Below, in pieces: positions 44,417 to 54,298 of a DNA stretch of 64,000 nt. A program made the position numbers and the translations under genes. How positions within the stretch are numbered: position 1 is the stretch's first letter; every line of letters starts with the position of its first letter. Source of the stretch: an uncultured Prevotellaceae bacterium (GTDB lineage: Bacteria; Bacteroidota; Bacteroidia; Bacteroidales; Bacteroidaceae); NCBI GenBank assembly GCA_902763615.1, contig CACWSX010000005.1, forward strand, positions 39,308 to 103,307. Reading direction: 5' to 3'. The notes beneath the pieces are model-generated. The model was given only the letters and a program-made list of their open reading frames with translations, did no database searches and had not been told where the DNA came from.

Positions 44417-46504
44417 ATGAAAAAACTATATCTCATCCTGTCATTGTTCTATATATGCATGACAATGACAGCGCAAATTGAACATCACCATCACAACCAC
44501 ATACACCCAAACGACTCCTCTGATGTGTTTTTCAAACATTTGAAACTGAACGAGTTGGTTGTGACAGGTGTCACTGGTGATACGAAGCTAAAGAACTCTA
44601 CGTCACCAATCTCCGTAGTATCCGGCAAAGAACTACGTCAAACAACTTCCACAAACATCATCGACGCCATCGCCAAGCAACCTGGTGTCTCACAGATTAC
44701 AACAGGGAGTGGCATTTCCAAGCCTATCATTCGTGGACTAGGCTACAACCGTATCATCGTAATGAATGAAGGCATCCGTCAGGAAGGTCAGCAATGGGGC
44801 GATGAGCACGGCATTGAGATTGACGGACAAAATGTCCATTCCGTGGAAATTCTGAAAGGGCCTGCCAGTTTGATGTATGGCAGCGATGCGATGGCTGGCG
44901 TATTGTTCTTACACAGTGCCCCCATTTTACTTGAAGGAGAGATGAAGGCTCAGGTATCAACAGAGTATCAGACCAACAACGGGCTCTTTGACTATTCCCT
45001 GAACTTCGCAGGCCATCAGAAGCATTTTGTGTGGGATGCCCGCTATACAGACAAGATGGCCCATGCTTATAAAAACAAATACGATGGTTATGTGCCGGGG
45101 TCACAATTCAAAGAACGAGCCGGACGACTGATGATCGGCATCAATGCGTTATGGGGACACTCGCATCTGACGGGAACCATCTTCCACCAAACACCCAGCA
45201 TCATCGAGGGAGAGCGTGATGAAATGACAGGAGAATTGGAATGTGTGAGCAGTAATATAAAGACCTATGACAAGGCGCTGCCCTTCCAGGAAATAACGCA
45301 TAACAAAGCTGTCTGGGACAATTCATTGAACTTGCCAAAAGGTTGGTTGAAAGCTGTCTTCGGTTATCAACAGAACCTGCGCAAAGAATATGAAGACTCG
45401 GAAGATGAGTATGAATTAGATTTCAAACTCCACACACTGACCTACGATTTGCGCTATCTCTCACAGGAATGGAATGGCTGGAAGATGGCCGGTGGTCTCA
45501 ATGGCATGTGGCAACAGTCGCTGAACCTCGGAGAGGAGTCGCTCATTCCGGAATACAAACTCTTTGATATCGGCGGCTATGCCACCATCAGCAAGACCAT
45601 GGATAACCTGACTCTCAATGGAGGCCTGCGTTACGACCATCGTCATATTGATTTCCATTCGCGCAATTTTGGAAGCATCTCTGGTAGTATCGGTGCCGTA
45701 TGGAATGTGTGCAGCCACACGAACCTTCGTCTAAATCTGGCACGAGGTTTTAGAGCCCCTAATATGAGCGAGCTTGGTAGCGACGGTATTCACGAGGGGA
45801 CACTGCGTTATGAGATTGGCAATCATGAACTCAAACCAGAATACAGTTGGCAGGCAGACCTCGGATTGGATTTCTCGTCAGAATTCATCTCCGCTCAGGT
45901 AGCACTTTTTGCTAATCGTATCGAGAACTATATTTTCGCCAAACGCGTCAATGAAGTGATGGAAGAAGGTTTCCTAACCTATCAATACACACAAGGCGAT
46001 GCACGACTTATCGGCTTCGAGGCTGGTTTTGACTTACACCCGATACACAGGATTCACTTTGAGAACACATTCTCATACGTTGATGCCCGGCAGTTGCATC
46101 AGACGGAAGAAGCCAAATATCTACCCATGACACCTGCCCCCCGCTGGACCTCAGAACTGAAATACGAAATCACGCATCATGGTCATACAACCTTTAACAA
46201 CACCTATGTGGCAGTAGGACTGACGTGTAATCTCGCTCAGAACCATTATTATAAGGCAGACAACACAGAGACCTATACCCCAAGTTACACATTGGTCAAT
46301 CTCTCTGTAGGAACAGATCTCAATATCCGCCACAAGAAAATTGCAGAGATTTACATTACTGCAGACAATCTACTAAACCGTGCTTACCAGAACCACCTAA
46401 GTCGTCTGAAGTATTGTGATATCAACCATGCGACAGGCCGTCAAGGGGTCTACAACATGGGACGAAATATTGTATTCAAGCTGATTGTTCCCATCGAACT
46501 ATAA
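44417..46504 (+). CDS. TonB-dependent receptor, ZnuD-like metal importer
   Basis: 695 residues. After the signal peptide (ends MTAQ) comes a His-rich segment (EHHHHNHIH), then a plug domain (LNELVVTG, IDAIAKQPGVSQITTGSG, IKPII-RGLGYN, VEILKGPASLMYGSDAMAG) and a beta-barrel ending in a C-terminal Leu. It lacks the carboxypeptidase-like N-terminal domain of SusC-type receptors. His-rich N-termini and the GIRQEGQQWGDEHGIE loop resemble ZnuD and related Zn or Cu receptors. Substrate specificity is inference. Confidence 0.87.
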   Translation: MKKLYLILSLFYICMTMTAQIEHHHHNHIHPNDSSDVFFKHLKLNELVVTGVTGDTKLKNSTSPISVVSGKELRQTTSTNIIDAIAKQPGVSQITTGSGISKPIIRGLGYNRIIVMNEGIRQEGQQWGDEHGIEIDGQNVHSVEILKGPASLMYGSDAMAGVLFLHSAPILLEGEMKAQVSTEYQTNNGLFDYSLNFAGHQKHFVWDARYTDKMAHAYKNKYDGYVPGSQFKERAGRLMIGINALWGHSHLTGTIFHQTPSIIEGERDEMTGELECVSSNIKTYDKALPFQEITHNKAVWDNSLNLPKGWLKAVFGYQQNLRKEYEDSEDEYELDFKLHTLTYDLRYLSQEWNGWKMAGGLNGMWQQSLNLGEESLIPEYKLFDIGGYATISKTMDNLTLNGGLRYDHRHIDFHSRNFGSISGSIGAVWNVCSHTNLRLNLARGFRAPNMSELGSDGIHEGTLRYEIGNHELKPEYSWQADLGLDFSSEFISAQVALFANRIENYIFAKRVNEVMEEGFLTYQYTQGDARLIGFEAGFDLHPIHRIHFENTFSYVDARQLHQTEEAKYLPMTPAPRWTSELKYEITHHGHTTFNNTYVAVGLTCNLAQNHYYKADNTETYTPSYTLVNLSVGTDLNIRHKKIAEIYITADNLLNRAYQNHLSRLKYCDINHATGRQGVYNMGRNIVFKLIVPIEL

Positions 46505-46512
46505 TAAATCAC

Positions 46513-46541
46513 AGAAGCCTCACCGTTTGGGTGAGGCTTCT
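46513..46541. terminator. Bidirectional terminator between TonB receptor and alaS
   Basis: Perfect 12-bp stem AGAAGCCTCACC / GGTGAGGCTTCT around a GTTTG loop, between convergent genes 4-8 bp from each stop. It lacks long T-runs, but its position and stability support termination for both. Confidence 0.85.
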
Positions 46542-46545
46542 ATGA

Positions 46546-49206
46546 TTATAGGTTTGTTAACTCTATCACCTTATCAATAGCTGCAGACAGACCATCGGGG
46601 TTCTTGCCACCAGCACTGGCGAAATGAGGTTGTCCACCACCGCCACCTTGCATCAATTTAGCGGCCTCACGTACCAATTGACCAGCATTCAAGCCATAAT
46701 CTTTTACCATATCGTCGCTTAACATAACGTTCAACATTGGCTTGCCTTCAAAAACAGTACCTATGACACATACCAGATTCTCCGGATGCAGTTCGCGCAC
46801 TTTGAACACAAGATCCTTAGCTGCATTCGGTGCCATTGTATACTGGCGAGTGATAATAGTCACACCATTCAATATACGACCCTTACTAACCAATTCCTTA
46901 GCATATTCCTGTACACGCTGAGCCTGGTTCTGCTCAATCTCTTTTTTCATCGTGTCGTGTTCCTCAATATATTTCACGATGGTTGCCTGCAAATCCTTTG
47001 CATTGTTAAAGAAAGCACGCACATCGCGCAGGATGTCCTCTGTCTTGTAGAGCAGTTCCTCGCATTCTTTCCCTGTCTTAGCCTCGATACGACGAATACC
47101 TGCTGCAACAGAACTCTCAGAGATTATTTTGAAGAAACCGATTTTACCCGTTGCCTTGGCATGGATACCACCGCAAAACTCGCATGAAGGACCAAAACGA
47201 ACCACGCGTACCTTGTCACCATACTTTTCTCCGAAAAGAGCGATAGCACCTAGTTTCTTAGCCTCTTCGAAAGGAACCTCACGGTGTTCATCCAACGAGA
47301 TATCCTCACGAATCATCTCATTTACCATACGTTCCACCTGGCGAATCTCCTCGTCGGTTACTTTCTGGAAATGGGAGAAGTCGAAACGCAAGGTATCAGA
47401 ACTCACAAATGAACCCTTCTGCTCTACATGGTCGCCTAACACCTGCTTTAAGGCATAGTCGAGCAGGTGTGTAGCAGTATGATTGGCTGCAGACGCATTG
47501 CGTTTGTCAGTATCCACACATGCCATAAACTGGGCAGAAGGATCTTTCGGCAGTTGTTTCACGATATGTACGCTCTGGTTGTTCTCGCGCTTAGTGTCGA
47601 TAATTTCGATTGTCTCCGCCTCATTCACGAGCACACCAGCATCACCTACCTGTCCACCCATTTCACCATAGAACGGGGTATAGTCAAGTACCAGCTCATA
47701 AAACTCATTCTTCTTCTGTGTCACCTTACGATAGCGAAGGATATGGCATTCGTATTCGGTATAGTCATAACCCACGAACTGTTGTTCGCCAGCAGCCAAC
47801 TCCACCCAATCGGAATTTTCAACAGCAGCGGCATTACGGGCACGTTCCTTCTGCTTCTGCATCTCGACATTGAACTGCTCTTCGTTAACCGTAAAGCCAT
47901 TCTCACGGCAAATGAGTTCAGTGAGGTCGAGAGGAAAACCGTAAGTATCAAAAAGTCGGAAAGCCTGAACGCCATCAAGTTCGGTCTTACCTTCCGCCTT
48001 CAATTGTTCCATCGCTTTGTCGAGCAGGGAGATACCCTTATCCAATGTACGCAGGAAAGCATCTTCCTCCTCCTTCATTACTTTCGAAATCAACTGTTGC
48101 TGTGCCTTCAATTCCGGGAAAGCATCACCCATCTCATAGACGAGTGTCGGCACCAGTTTATAGAGGAAAGCCTCTTTCTGACCAAGGAACGTGTAGGCAT
48201 AACGAACGGCACGACGCAGAATACGGCGAATGACATAACCCGCCTTCGCATTGGAGGGCAGTTGGCCGTCAGCAATCGAGAACGACACCGCACGGAGATG
48301 ATCAGCACAAACACGCATGGCAACATTGATATCATCCTGCTGTTTTGTGATTGGAGTTTCTTGTTCTTCCTCAAAAGTCACATATTTCAGTCCAGTCAAC
48401 TGCTGCTCAGCCTTAATAATCGGTTGGAACACATCAGTATCATAGTTAGAGTGCTTACCTTGTAGCATACGGACGAGGCGCTCGAAGCCCATGCCCGTAT
48501 CTATAACATTCATGGAGAGTTTCTCCAAAGAACCGTCAGCTTTACGGTTAAATTGCATGAACACGAGGTTCCAAATCTCAATCACCTGGGGATCGTCTTG
48601 GTTTACAAGGTCACGACCACTTTTGCCCGAAGCCTTGCGCTGTTCTGGTGTACGAGAGTCGACATGAATCTCCGAACAGGGGCCACAAGGACCTGTATCT
48701 CCCATCTCCCAGAAGTTATCGTGCTTGTTACCATTAATAATATGATCCTCAGGCACGTGCTTAGCCCAATACTTTGCAGCCTCATCATCACGAGGAATAT
48801 TCTCCTCGGGTGAGCCTTCAAAAACCGTCACATAGAGGTTTTCCGGGTTCAACTTCAGCACGTCAACAAGATATTCCCAGGCCATATCGATGGCACCCTC
48901 CTTGAAATAATCGCCAAAACTCCAGTTACCAAGCATCTCAAACATGGTATGGTGATAAGTGTCGTGGCCGACTTCTTCCAGATCATTATGCTTACCTGAG
49001 ACACGGAGACATTTCTGTGTATCAGCACGACGGCGCGGCTCCGGATCGCGAGTACCTAGGATAATGTCCTTCCACTGGTTCATACCTGCATTCGTAAACA
49101 TCAGCGTGGGATCGTCCTTGATCACCATAGGAGCTGATGGTACGATAGCGTGCTGTTTCGACTCAAAAAACTTCTTATATGAGTCGCGAATCTCATTTGC
49201 TGTCAT
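46546..49206 (-). CDS. alaS: Alanyl-tRNA synthetase
   Basis: Start set at ATG 49206 ([14 protein letters not shown]), the conserved N-terminus; a longer frame to 49314 would run over the promoter. 886 residues: class II core ([23 protein letters not shown]), editing domain with the HxxxH and the CEFCGGIH zinc motif, and the C-Ala domain ending in [19 protein letters not shown]. Full length. Confidence 0.96.
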   Translation of the reverse strand: MTANEIRDSYKKFFESKQHAIVPSAPMVIKDDPTLMFTNAGMNQWKDIILGTRDPEPRRRADTQKCLRVSGKHNDLEEVGHDTYHHTMFEMLGNWSFGDYFKEGAIDMAWEYLVDVLKLNPENLYVTVFEGSPEENIPRDDEAAKYWAKHVPEDHIINGNKHDNFWEMGDTGPCGPCSEIHVDSRTPEQRKASGKSGRDLVNQDDPQVIEIWNLVFMQFNRKADGSLEKLSMNVIDTGMGFERLVRMLQGKHSNYDTDVFQPIIKAEQQLTGLKYVTFEEEQETPITKQQDDINVAMRVCADHLRAVSFSIADGQLPSNAKAGYVIRRILRRAVRYAYTFLGQKEAFLYKLVPTLVYEMGDAFPELKAQQQLISKVMKEEEDAFLRTLDKGISLLDKAMEQLKAEGKTELDGVQAFRLFDTYGFPLDLTELICRENGFTVNEEQFNVEMQKQKERARNAAAVENSDWVELAAGEQQFVGYDYTEYECHILRYRKVTQKKNEFYELVLDYTPFYGEMGGQVGDAGVLVNEAETIEIIDTKRENNQSVHIVKQLPKDPSAQFMACVDTDKRNASAANHTATHLLDYALKQVLGDHVEQKGSFVSSDTLRFDFSHFQKVTDEEIRQVERMVNEMIREDISLDEHREVPFEEAKKLGAIALFGEKYGDKVRVVRFGPSCEFCGGIHAKATGKIGFFKIISESSVAAGIRRIEAKTGKECEELLYKTEDILRDVRAFFNNAKDLQATIVKYIEEHDTMKKEIEQNQAQRVQEYAKELVSKGRILNGVTIITRQYTMAPNAAKDLVFKVRELHPENLVCVIGTVFEGKPMLNVMLSDDMVKDYGLNAGQLVREAAKLMQGGGGGQPHFASAGGKNPDGLSAAIDKVIELTNL

Positions 49207-49253
49207 TGATGTATTGCGTTTTGTTTCCACCTTATTTATATAAATTGCGGGTG

Positions 49254-49311
49254 CAAAGGTACAAAAAAAATCCAAAAATGAGAGCTTTCTCAGTTTTTTT
49301 TCGTACTTTTG
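49254..49311. promoter_or_regulatory. Divergent alaS / parC promoter region
   Basis: TACCTTTG on the minus strand (49254-49261) for alaS and TACTTTTG on the plus strand (49304-49311) for parC. With about 20-bp spacing both -33 elements would fall in the same few bases near 49281, so the polymerases probably exclude each other. Confidence 0.65.
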
Positions 49312-49337
49312 CAAGCAAACTGAAGACCAAACAAATT

Positions 49338-52052
49338 ATGGATGACGAAATAAAGGACGACGAGATCCTCGAAGAAGACGGTGGTGAGTACCAATCATTG
49401 GAATCGGAGGGTGGTGTAGAGGGCCACTCCGACTACAAACCCGTTAACCGTTTCGATGCGGCAGTGGTGCACCATCTGTCTGGCATGTATCAGAATTGGT
49501 TTCTGGATTACGCCTCATATGTAATCTTGGAGCGTGCTGTACCCAATATTGAAGACGGCTTTAAACCCGTACAGCGACGCATCATGCACTCCATGAAGCG
49601 CATGGACGACGGCAGATACAATAAGGTGGCGAATATAGTGGGGCACACCATGCAGTTCCACCCTCATGGTGATGCCTCTATCGGTGATGCTCTCGTACAA
49701 TTGGGACAGAAGGACCTTCTTGTAGACACTCAAGGGAACTGGGGCAATATCCTGACTGGCGATAAAGCCGCTGCCCCCCGATACATTGAGGCTCGACTCT
49801 CAAAGTTTGCTCTTGACACCGTGTTTAATCCCAAGACCACAGAGTGGCAACTTTCCTATGATGGACGAAACAAGGAACCGATTTCATTGCCTGTGAAGTA
49901 TCCATTGCTATTGGCACAAGGTGCAGAAGGTATTGCCGTCGGACTATCATCAAAGATTCTGCCTCATAATTTCTGCGAAATCTGCGATGCAGCCATCAGT
50001 TATTTACACGAACAGGAGTTTCATCTCTATCCAGACTTCCAAACGGGTGGCAGCATCGACGTTTCAAAATACAATGATGGTCAGCGAGGAGGCGTATTGA
50101 AAGTACGTGCCAAGATTGAAAAATTAGACCAAAAAACTCTCGTCATTCGTGAACTGCCCTATTCAAAAACCGTCGGCACTCTCATTGAGAGTATCACAAA
50201 AGCCATTGAGAAGGGGAAAATCAAGGCCAAGCGCGTTGACGACCTCACTTCTGCACAGGTCGAGATACAGATTCACCTGATGCCTGGTGTTTCGAGCGAT
50301 AAGACGCTCGACGCCCTTTATGCCTTTACGGACTGTGAAATTAACATCTCACCCAATTGCTGTGTCATTGCAGACAAAAAGCCACAGTTCCTAACGGTCT
50401 CTGACGTCCTTAAACACAGCGTTGAGCGCACCAAGGACCTGCTTCGCCAGGAATTGGAGATTCGCAAGAACGAACTGTTGGAGCAACTTCACTTCTACTC
50501 TCTTGAAAAAATCTTTATCGAGGAGCGCATCTATAAGGACAAGAAATTCGAACAAGCCCCAACCATTGATGCAGTCTGTGAGCATATAGACGATCGTCTT
50601 ACACCATACTACCCCAGTCTTGTACGGGAGGTTACAAAAGATGATATCCTCAAATTGTTGGAAATCAAGATGCAGCGTATCCTGAAGTTCAATAAAGACA
50701 AGGCGGATGAACTCATGGCTCGCATCAAGGCAGAAATTGAGGAAATAGACCGCGATTTGGCAAACCTTGTAGAAGTAACGGCCAACTGGTTCCAGTTCCT
50801 CAAGGACAAATATGGCAAGGAGCATCCACGTTTGACGGAAATCCGTAATTTCGATACTATCGAAGCGACCAAGGTAGCAGAAGCCAACCAGAAACTTTAC
50901 ATCAACCGTACCGACGGCTTCATCGGTATGGGATTGAAGAAAGACGAGTTCGTGTGCAACTGCTCCGATATCGATGACATCATCATTTTTTACAAAGACG
51001 GTAAGTACAAAGTCATCCGCGTGGCCGACAAGGTGTTCGTAGGCAAAAACATTCTTCATGTAGCAGTCTTCAAAAAGAACGATTCACGCACGACCTATAA
51101 TGTAGTCTATCGGGACGGTAAGAAAGGCTGGTACTTCATGAAGCGTTTCAACGTGACATCGATGACTCGCGACAAAGAATACGATTTGACACAGGGCACC
51201 CCCGGCTCGAAAGTAATGTATTTCACTGCGAATCCTAATGGCGAGGCGGAGATTATCAAGGTAACCCTCGACCCCAACCCCAAACTGAAAAAGATATTCA
51301 TTGACCAAGACTTCTCCCAAGTGATGATCAAAGGCCGCGCTTCGAAAGGCAACTTACTGACAAAGAACCCCGTACATCGTATCGGCCTGAAGAGTCACGG
51401 TCACTCCACCCTTGGCGGACGCAAAGTCTGGTATGATCCCGATGTAAACCGACTGAATTACGATGATCATGGACGACTTCTTGGCGAGTTCTACGATGAT
51501 GAACAGATACTGGTGGTTCTTGACAATGGCGATTTCTATCTGACCAGTTTCGATCTGAACAACCACTTTGAGCCCAATATCCTCCGCATTGAGAAATATG
51601 ATGCAGACAAGGTGTGGACAGCCATTCTCTTTGATGCTGACAATCAGGGATATCCCTATCTGAAACGTTTCCAGATGGATGCCTCAAAAAAGAAGCAGAA
51701 CTGGCTTAGCGAGAATCTCGCTTCAAAGCTCATTCTGCTGACGGACACTGTCTACCCACGCATCAAGATCACCTATGGTGGCGCCGATGAATTCAGAGGT
51801 TCAGAGGAGATTGATGCAGAACAGTTTATCACCGTCAAAGGTTTCAAGGCCAAAGGCAAGCGCCTTAGCACCTATCAGATTGAAAGTATCGAGGAATTGG
51901 AGCCTATCCGGTTCCCGGAAGAGCCAGACAATTCTGACAACTCTGAAGACTCAGATGACTCAGGAGAGGATCTCGATCCCGATGCTGGTAAAAGTGAGCA
52001 ACAAGTACGCGACGAACTGACGGGGCAACTACGATTATTTGATGACGAATAA
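49338..52052 (+). CDS. parC: DNA topoisomerase IV subunit A
   Basis: Start set at ATG 49338 (MDDEIKDDEI), just behind the promoter. 904 residues. The winged-helix catalytic part shows ERAVPNIEDGFKPVQRRI and the active tyrosine segment AAPRYIEARLS. The C-terminal part is a short beta-propeller-like region with an acidic tail (DNSDNSEDSDDSGEDLDPD). GyrA-type GQRGKGVKG box is absent, which supports ParC. parE is not adjacent here. Confidence 0.92.
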   Translation: MDDEIKDDEILEEDGGEYQSLESEGGVEGHSDYKPVNRFDAAVVHHLSGMYQNWFLDYASYVILERAVPNIEDGFKPVQRRIMHSMKRMDDGRYNKVANIVGHTMQFHPHGDASIGDALVQLGQKDLLVDTQGNWGNILTGDKAAAPRYIEARLSKFALDTVFNPKTTEWQLSYDGRNKEPISLPVKYPLLLAQGAEGIAVGLSSKILPHNFCEICDAAISYLHEQEFHLYPDFQTGGSIDVSKYNDGQRGGVLKVRAKIEKLDQKTLVIRELPYSKTVGTLIESITKAIEKGKIKAKRVDDLTSAQVEIQIHLMPGVSSDKTLDALYAFTDCEINISPNCCVIADKKPQFLTVSDVLKHSVERTKDLLRQELEIRKNELLEQLHFYSLEKIFIEERIYKDKKFEQAPTIDAVCEHIDDRLTPYYPSLVREVTKDDILKLLEIKMQRILKFNKDKADELMARIKAEIEEIDRDLANLVEVTANWFQFLKDKYGKEHPRLTEIRNFDTIEATKVAEANQKLYINRTDGFIGMGLKKDEFVCNCSDIDDIIIFYKDGKYKVIRVADKVFVGKNILHVAVFKKNDSRTTYNVVYRDGKKGWYFMKRFNVTSMTRDKEYDLTQGTPGSKVMYFTANPNGEAEIIKVTLDPNPKLKKIFIDQDFSQVMIKGRASKGNLLTKNPVHRIGLKSHGHSTLGGRKVWYDPDVNRLNYDDHGRLLGEFYDDEQILVVLDNGDFYLTSFDLNNHFEPNILRIEKYDADKVWTAILFDADNQGYPYLKRFQMDASKKKQNWLSENLASKLILLTDTVYPRIKITYGGADEFRGSEEIDAEQFITVKGFKAKGKRLSTYQIESIEELEPIRFPEEPDNSDNSEDSDDSGEDLDPDAGKSEQQVRDELTGQLRLFDDE

Positions 52053-52116
52053 CTCATAAAAAAATATATTAATGTACACGCGCGAATTGTTCAATGAACT
52101 ATTTTTAGCATAAACA

Positions 52117-52148
52117 TTTGGCAGAGTCAATAAAATTGTTTAACTTTG
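52117..52148 (+). promoter_or_regulatory. tRNA-Leu promoter
   Basis: TTTG (52117-52120), 20 bp, TAACTTTG (52141-52148): a textbook Bacteroidota promoter, 34 bp before the tRNA. Confidence 0.88.
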
Positions 52149-52182
52149 CACCCACTTTTCATAAAAAACCATACACAGGAAT

Positions 52183-52263
52183 GCGCCTGTGGCGGAATTG
52201 GTAGACGCGCTAGACTTAGGATCTAGTGTTTATGACGTGCAGGTTCGAGTCCTGTCAGGCGCA
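52183..52263 (+). tRNA. tRNA-Leu (anticodon TAG)
   Basis: 81 nt. Acceptor GCGCCTG pairs with CAGGCGC, discriminator A, anticodon stem CTAGA/TCTAG with loop CTTAGGA (anticodon TAG), short class II variable arm, and T arm CAGG TTCGAGT CCTG. CCA is not encoded. Confidence 0.96.
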
Positions 52264-52332
52264 CTTTTCGTACCAATATGAAGATAAATTAGCAGAAAAT
52301 CGATAAAAATCAAAAAAAAACTTAAACTTTTC

Positions 52333-52363
52333 TTTGCAGTTTGAAATAAAATGCCTACATTTG
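52333..52363 (+). promoter_or_regulatory. Promoter of the shaft lipoprotein gene
   Basis: TTTG (52333-52336), 19 bp, TACATTTG (52356-52363). Leader of about 50 nt to ATG 52419. Confidence 0.8.
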
Positions 52364-52418
52364 CAGCGATTTATGTAGAGAAATCATATATATATGTCTA
52401 ATTATAATTTAAAAATCA

Positions 52419-54275
52419 ATGAAAAAGAAAATTATTAATGGTATTCTCTTAGTGGCAATGCTGTTTGCTACTACGAGTGCATTTGTTTCTTGTAAGGACA
52501 CCGATGCCGACTACCAGGCAGACACGGATGCGAAGATTTCAAAGCTCGAAAACCAGTTGGCAGAGTTGCAGAAGCTCGTCAATGGAATCAAGCAGTGCGA
52601 TTGTGCAGATAAGATTACTGCGCTGCAAGCCGCTATCGATGCCATCAAGATTCCTAGCCTCGATGGTTATCTGAAGACAGCCGACCTTCCTGATGCTGTA
52701 AAGGATCTGTTAAAGGATTACTACACCAAGGCTGAGGTTGACGCTCTGATTAAGGGTATCAATATTCCTGAAGGCCTTACCGAAGCTCAGGTAAAAGGAT
52801 TTATCGAGGAAGCCCTGAAGGGTTATGTAAAGACAAGCGATCTTCCCACTCCTGGTTTGGATGAGACTACAGTAAAGGGACTTATTGAGGATGCTTTGAA
52901 GGGCTATGCTAAGACAAGCGACCTCCCCACTCCCGGTTTGGACGAGGCTGCTGTTAAGAAGCTCATTGCTGATGCCTTGAAGGGTTACGCCAAGACTACG
53001 GATCTTCCTACAGTTTTTACAAAGGATGAGATTATTGAGATCATCAAGGAGACCATTAAGACTACGGAGAGTGACGTAACTACTGTTTATCTGACAGAAG
53101 TAACTAGTCTTTCTGCTGATCAGGTCGTCAACCCGATGTTCACATTCAATACGCCGTTTGATGTTAAGGCTAACATTCTGCTTGCTTACTTCGGTGAGAA
53201 AGCAAAGCGTGACATCTATTTCCCAAGAGGTGCAGAAGAGCCAATCGTATGGAAGGGTGACAACATTATTGAAGGTACAGGCAACGCTGGCAAGCTCTAT
53301 GTTACAGTAAATCCCAGTTCTGTGGATTTCTCTGGTAAGACTTTGAAACTCATGTACACTGGTGGTGATGAGGCTCCCGTTGAGTTGACCCCGCTGGAGG
53401 CTTCTAACAAAAACCTGATGTTCTTGTCTCGTGGCGAAAATGCTTTCTATGAGACCTATGCAACGATTCCCGCTGAGAAGATTGCTAAGGCTTATGTATC
53501 ATGGGAGCCGGAAGATATGGAAGGATTCAAAGATCAGATTAAAGAGATTCTAAACAGATCTGACAGAAACAAGGAACAGCTTATCAATCTGTTTAATACT
53601 ATCTACAACCTCATTATTCAGAATAATATTCCAGCATATCGTTTGCAGGCTGCATGGGGTGAAAATAATTACACCTACTCAGAGGCTAACATTGCTGCTG
53701 TAGCTATTAAGCCACTGACATTTGCTTTCGATCTCGAAACTGAAGCTCAGTATGATGGCGATGCAATTACCGCTCTTGAGAAGCTTGAGGGTAAAGTTGT
53801 AAAAATAGTATCCAAGTCTGAAAGCACTAGAGCTCATATCTGGAACTTCCTCAACAATGTTAATCCATATGCTGATAAGGTATTCCGTAATATTAACTGG
53901 GCAATTCAGCCTACACTGCTGATCTCTGATGGTAAAGAGATTTCACATCCTGATGTATACAGCGTTAATACTTCTGCTACAATTAACAGATACATGGCTG
54001 GTGAGATTAAGTTGCTTCCTACTTCATGGACTGCTGAGATCTTAGCTCCCGCATTCAAGAAGTACGTTGCAGTTGTTGAGGTTGATGGCGTAGCAGTTTC
54101 TGCTGACGATCCCGTGAACGCAGGTCTTCTGGGTAAGGTCGTACCTGGTAGCGTGAATGAGATTCCTTTCACTATTGAAGCTGGTAAGACCTATAAGATT
54201 CAGTATTCTGCAGTTGACTACGGTGGCAACATCAGAAATCTGTACTATTACATCAGAGGCTTTAAGAATAATTAA
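52419..54275 (+). CDS. Surface lipoprotein with coiled coil and repeated shaft
   Basis: 618 residues. Signal peptide with Cys25 after SAFVS, then KDTDADYQ, an acidic export-signal-like start. Residues 36-75 are a coiled coil. Then come 27-residue repeats (GYVKTSDLPTPGLDETTVK and GYAKTSDLPTPGLDEAAVK types, 135-214), preceded by a related unit with YYTKAEVDALI, wording seen in trimeric phage tail-fibre shafts. The C-terminal 400 residues are beta-rich and unrecognised. A rod that presents a head domain at the surface is likely (inference). It starts the same way as the protein at 1-3291 and is followed by an OmpA-family gene. Confidence 0.83.
   Translation: MKKKIINGILLVAMLFATTSAFVSCKDTDADYQADTDAKISKLENQLAELQKLVNGIKQCDCADKITALQAAIDAIKIPSLDGYLKTADLPDAVKDLLKDYYTKAEVDALIKGINIPEGLTEAQVKGFIEEALKGYVKTSDLPTPGLDETTVKGLIEDALKGYAKTSDLPTPGLDEAAVKKLIADALKGYAKTTDLPTVFTKDEIIEIIKETIKTTESDVTTVYLTEVTSLSADQVVNPMFTFNTPFDVKANILLAYFGEKAKRDIYFPRGAEEPIVWKGDNIIEGTGNAGKLYVTVNPSSVDFSGKTLKLMYTGGDEAPVELTPLEASNKNLMFLSRGENAFYETYATIPAEKIAKAYVSWEPEDMEGFKDQIKEILNRSDRNKEQLINLFNTIYNLIIQNNIPAYRLQAAWGENNYTYSEANIAAVAIKPLTFAFDLETEAQYDGDAITALEKLEGKVVKIVSKSESTRAHIWNFLNNVNPYADKVFRNINWAIQPTLLISDGKEISHPDVYSVNTSATINRYMAGEIKLLPTSWTAEILAPAFKKYVAVVEVDGVAVSADDPVNAGLLGKVVPGSVNEIPFTIEAGKTYKIQYSAVDYGGNIRNLYYYIRGFKNN
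52821..53063 (+). repeat. 81-bp tandem coding repeats
   Basis: Three consecutive 81-bp units (starting 52821, 52902, 52983) encode the 27-residue shaft repeats of the lipoprotein. The first two are closest; the third has drifted. Confidence 0.88.
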
Positions 54276-54298
54276 TAGAGTTCAAAACTTTAGTGAAT

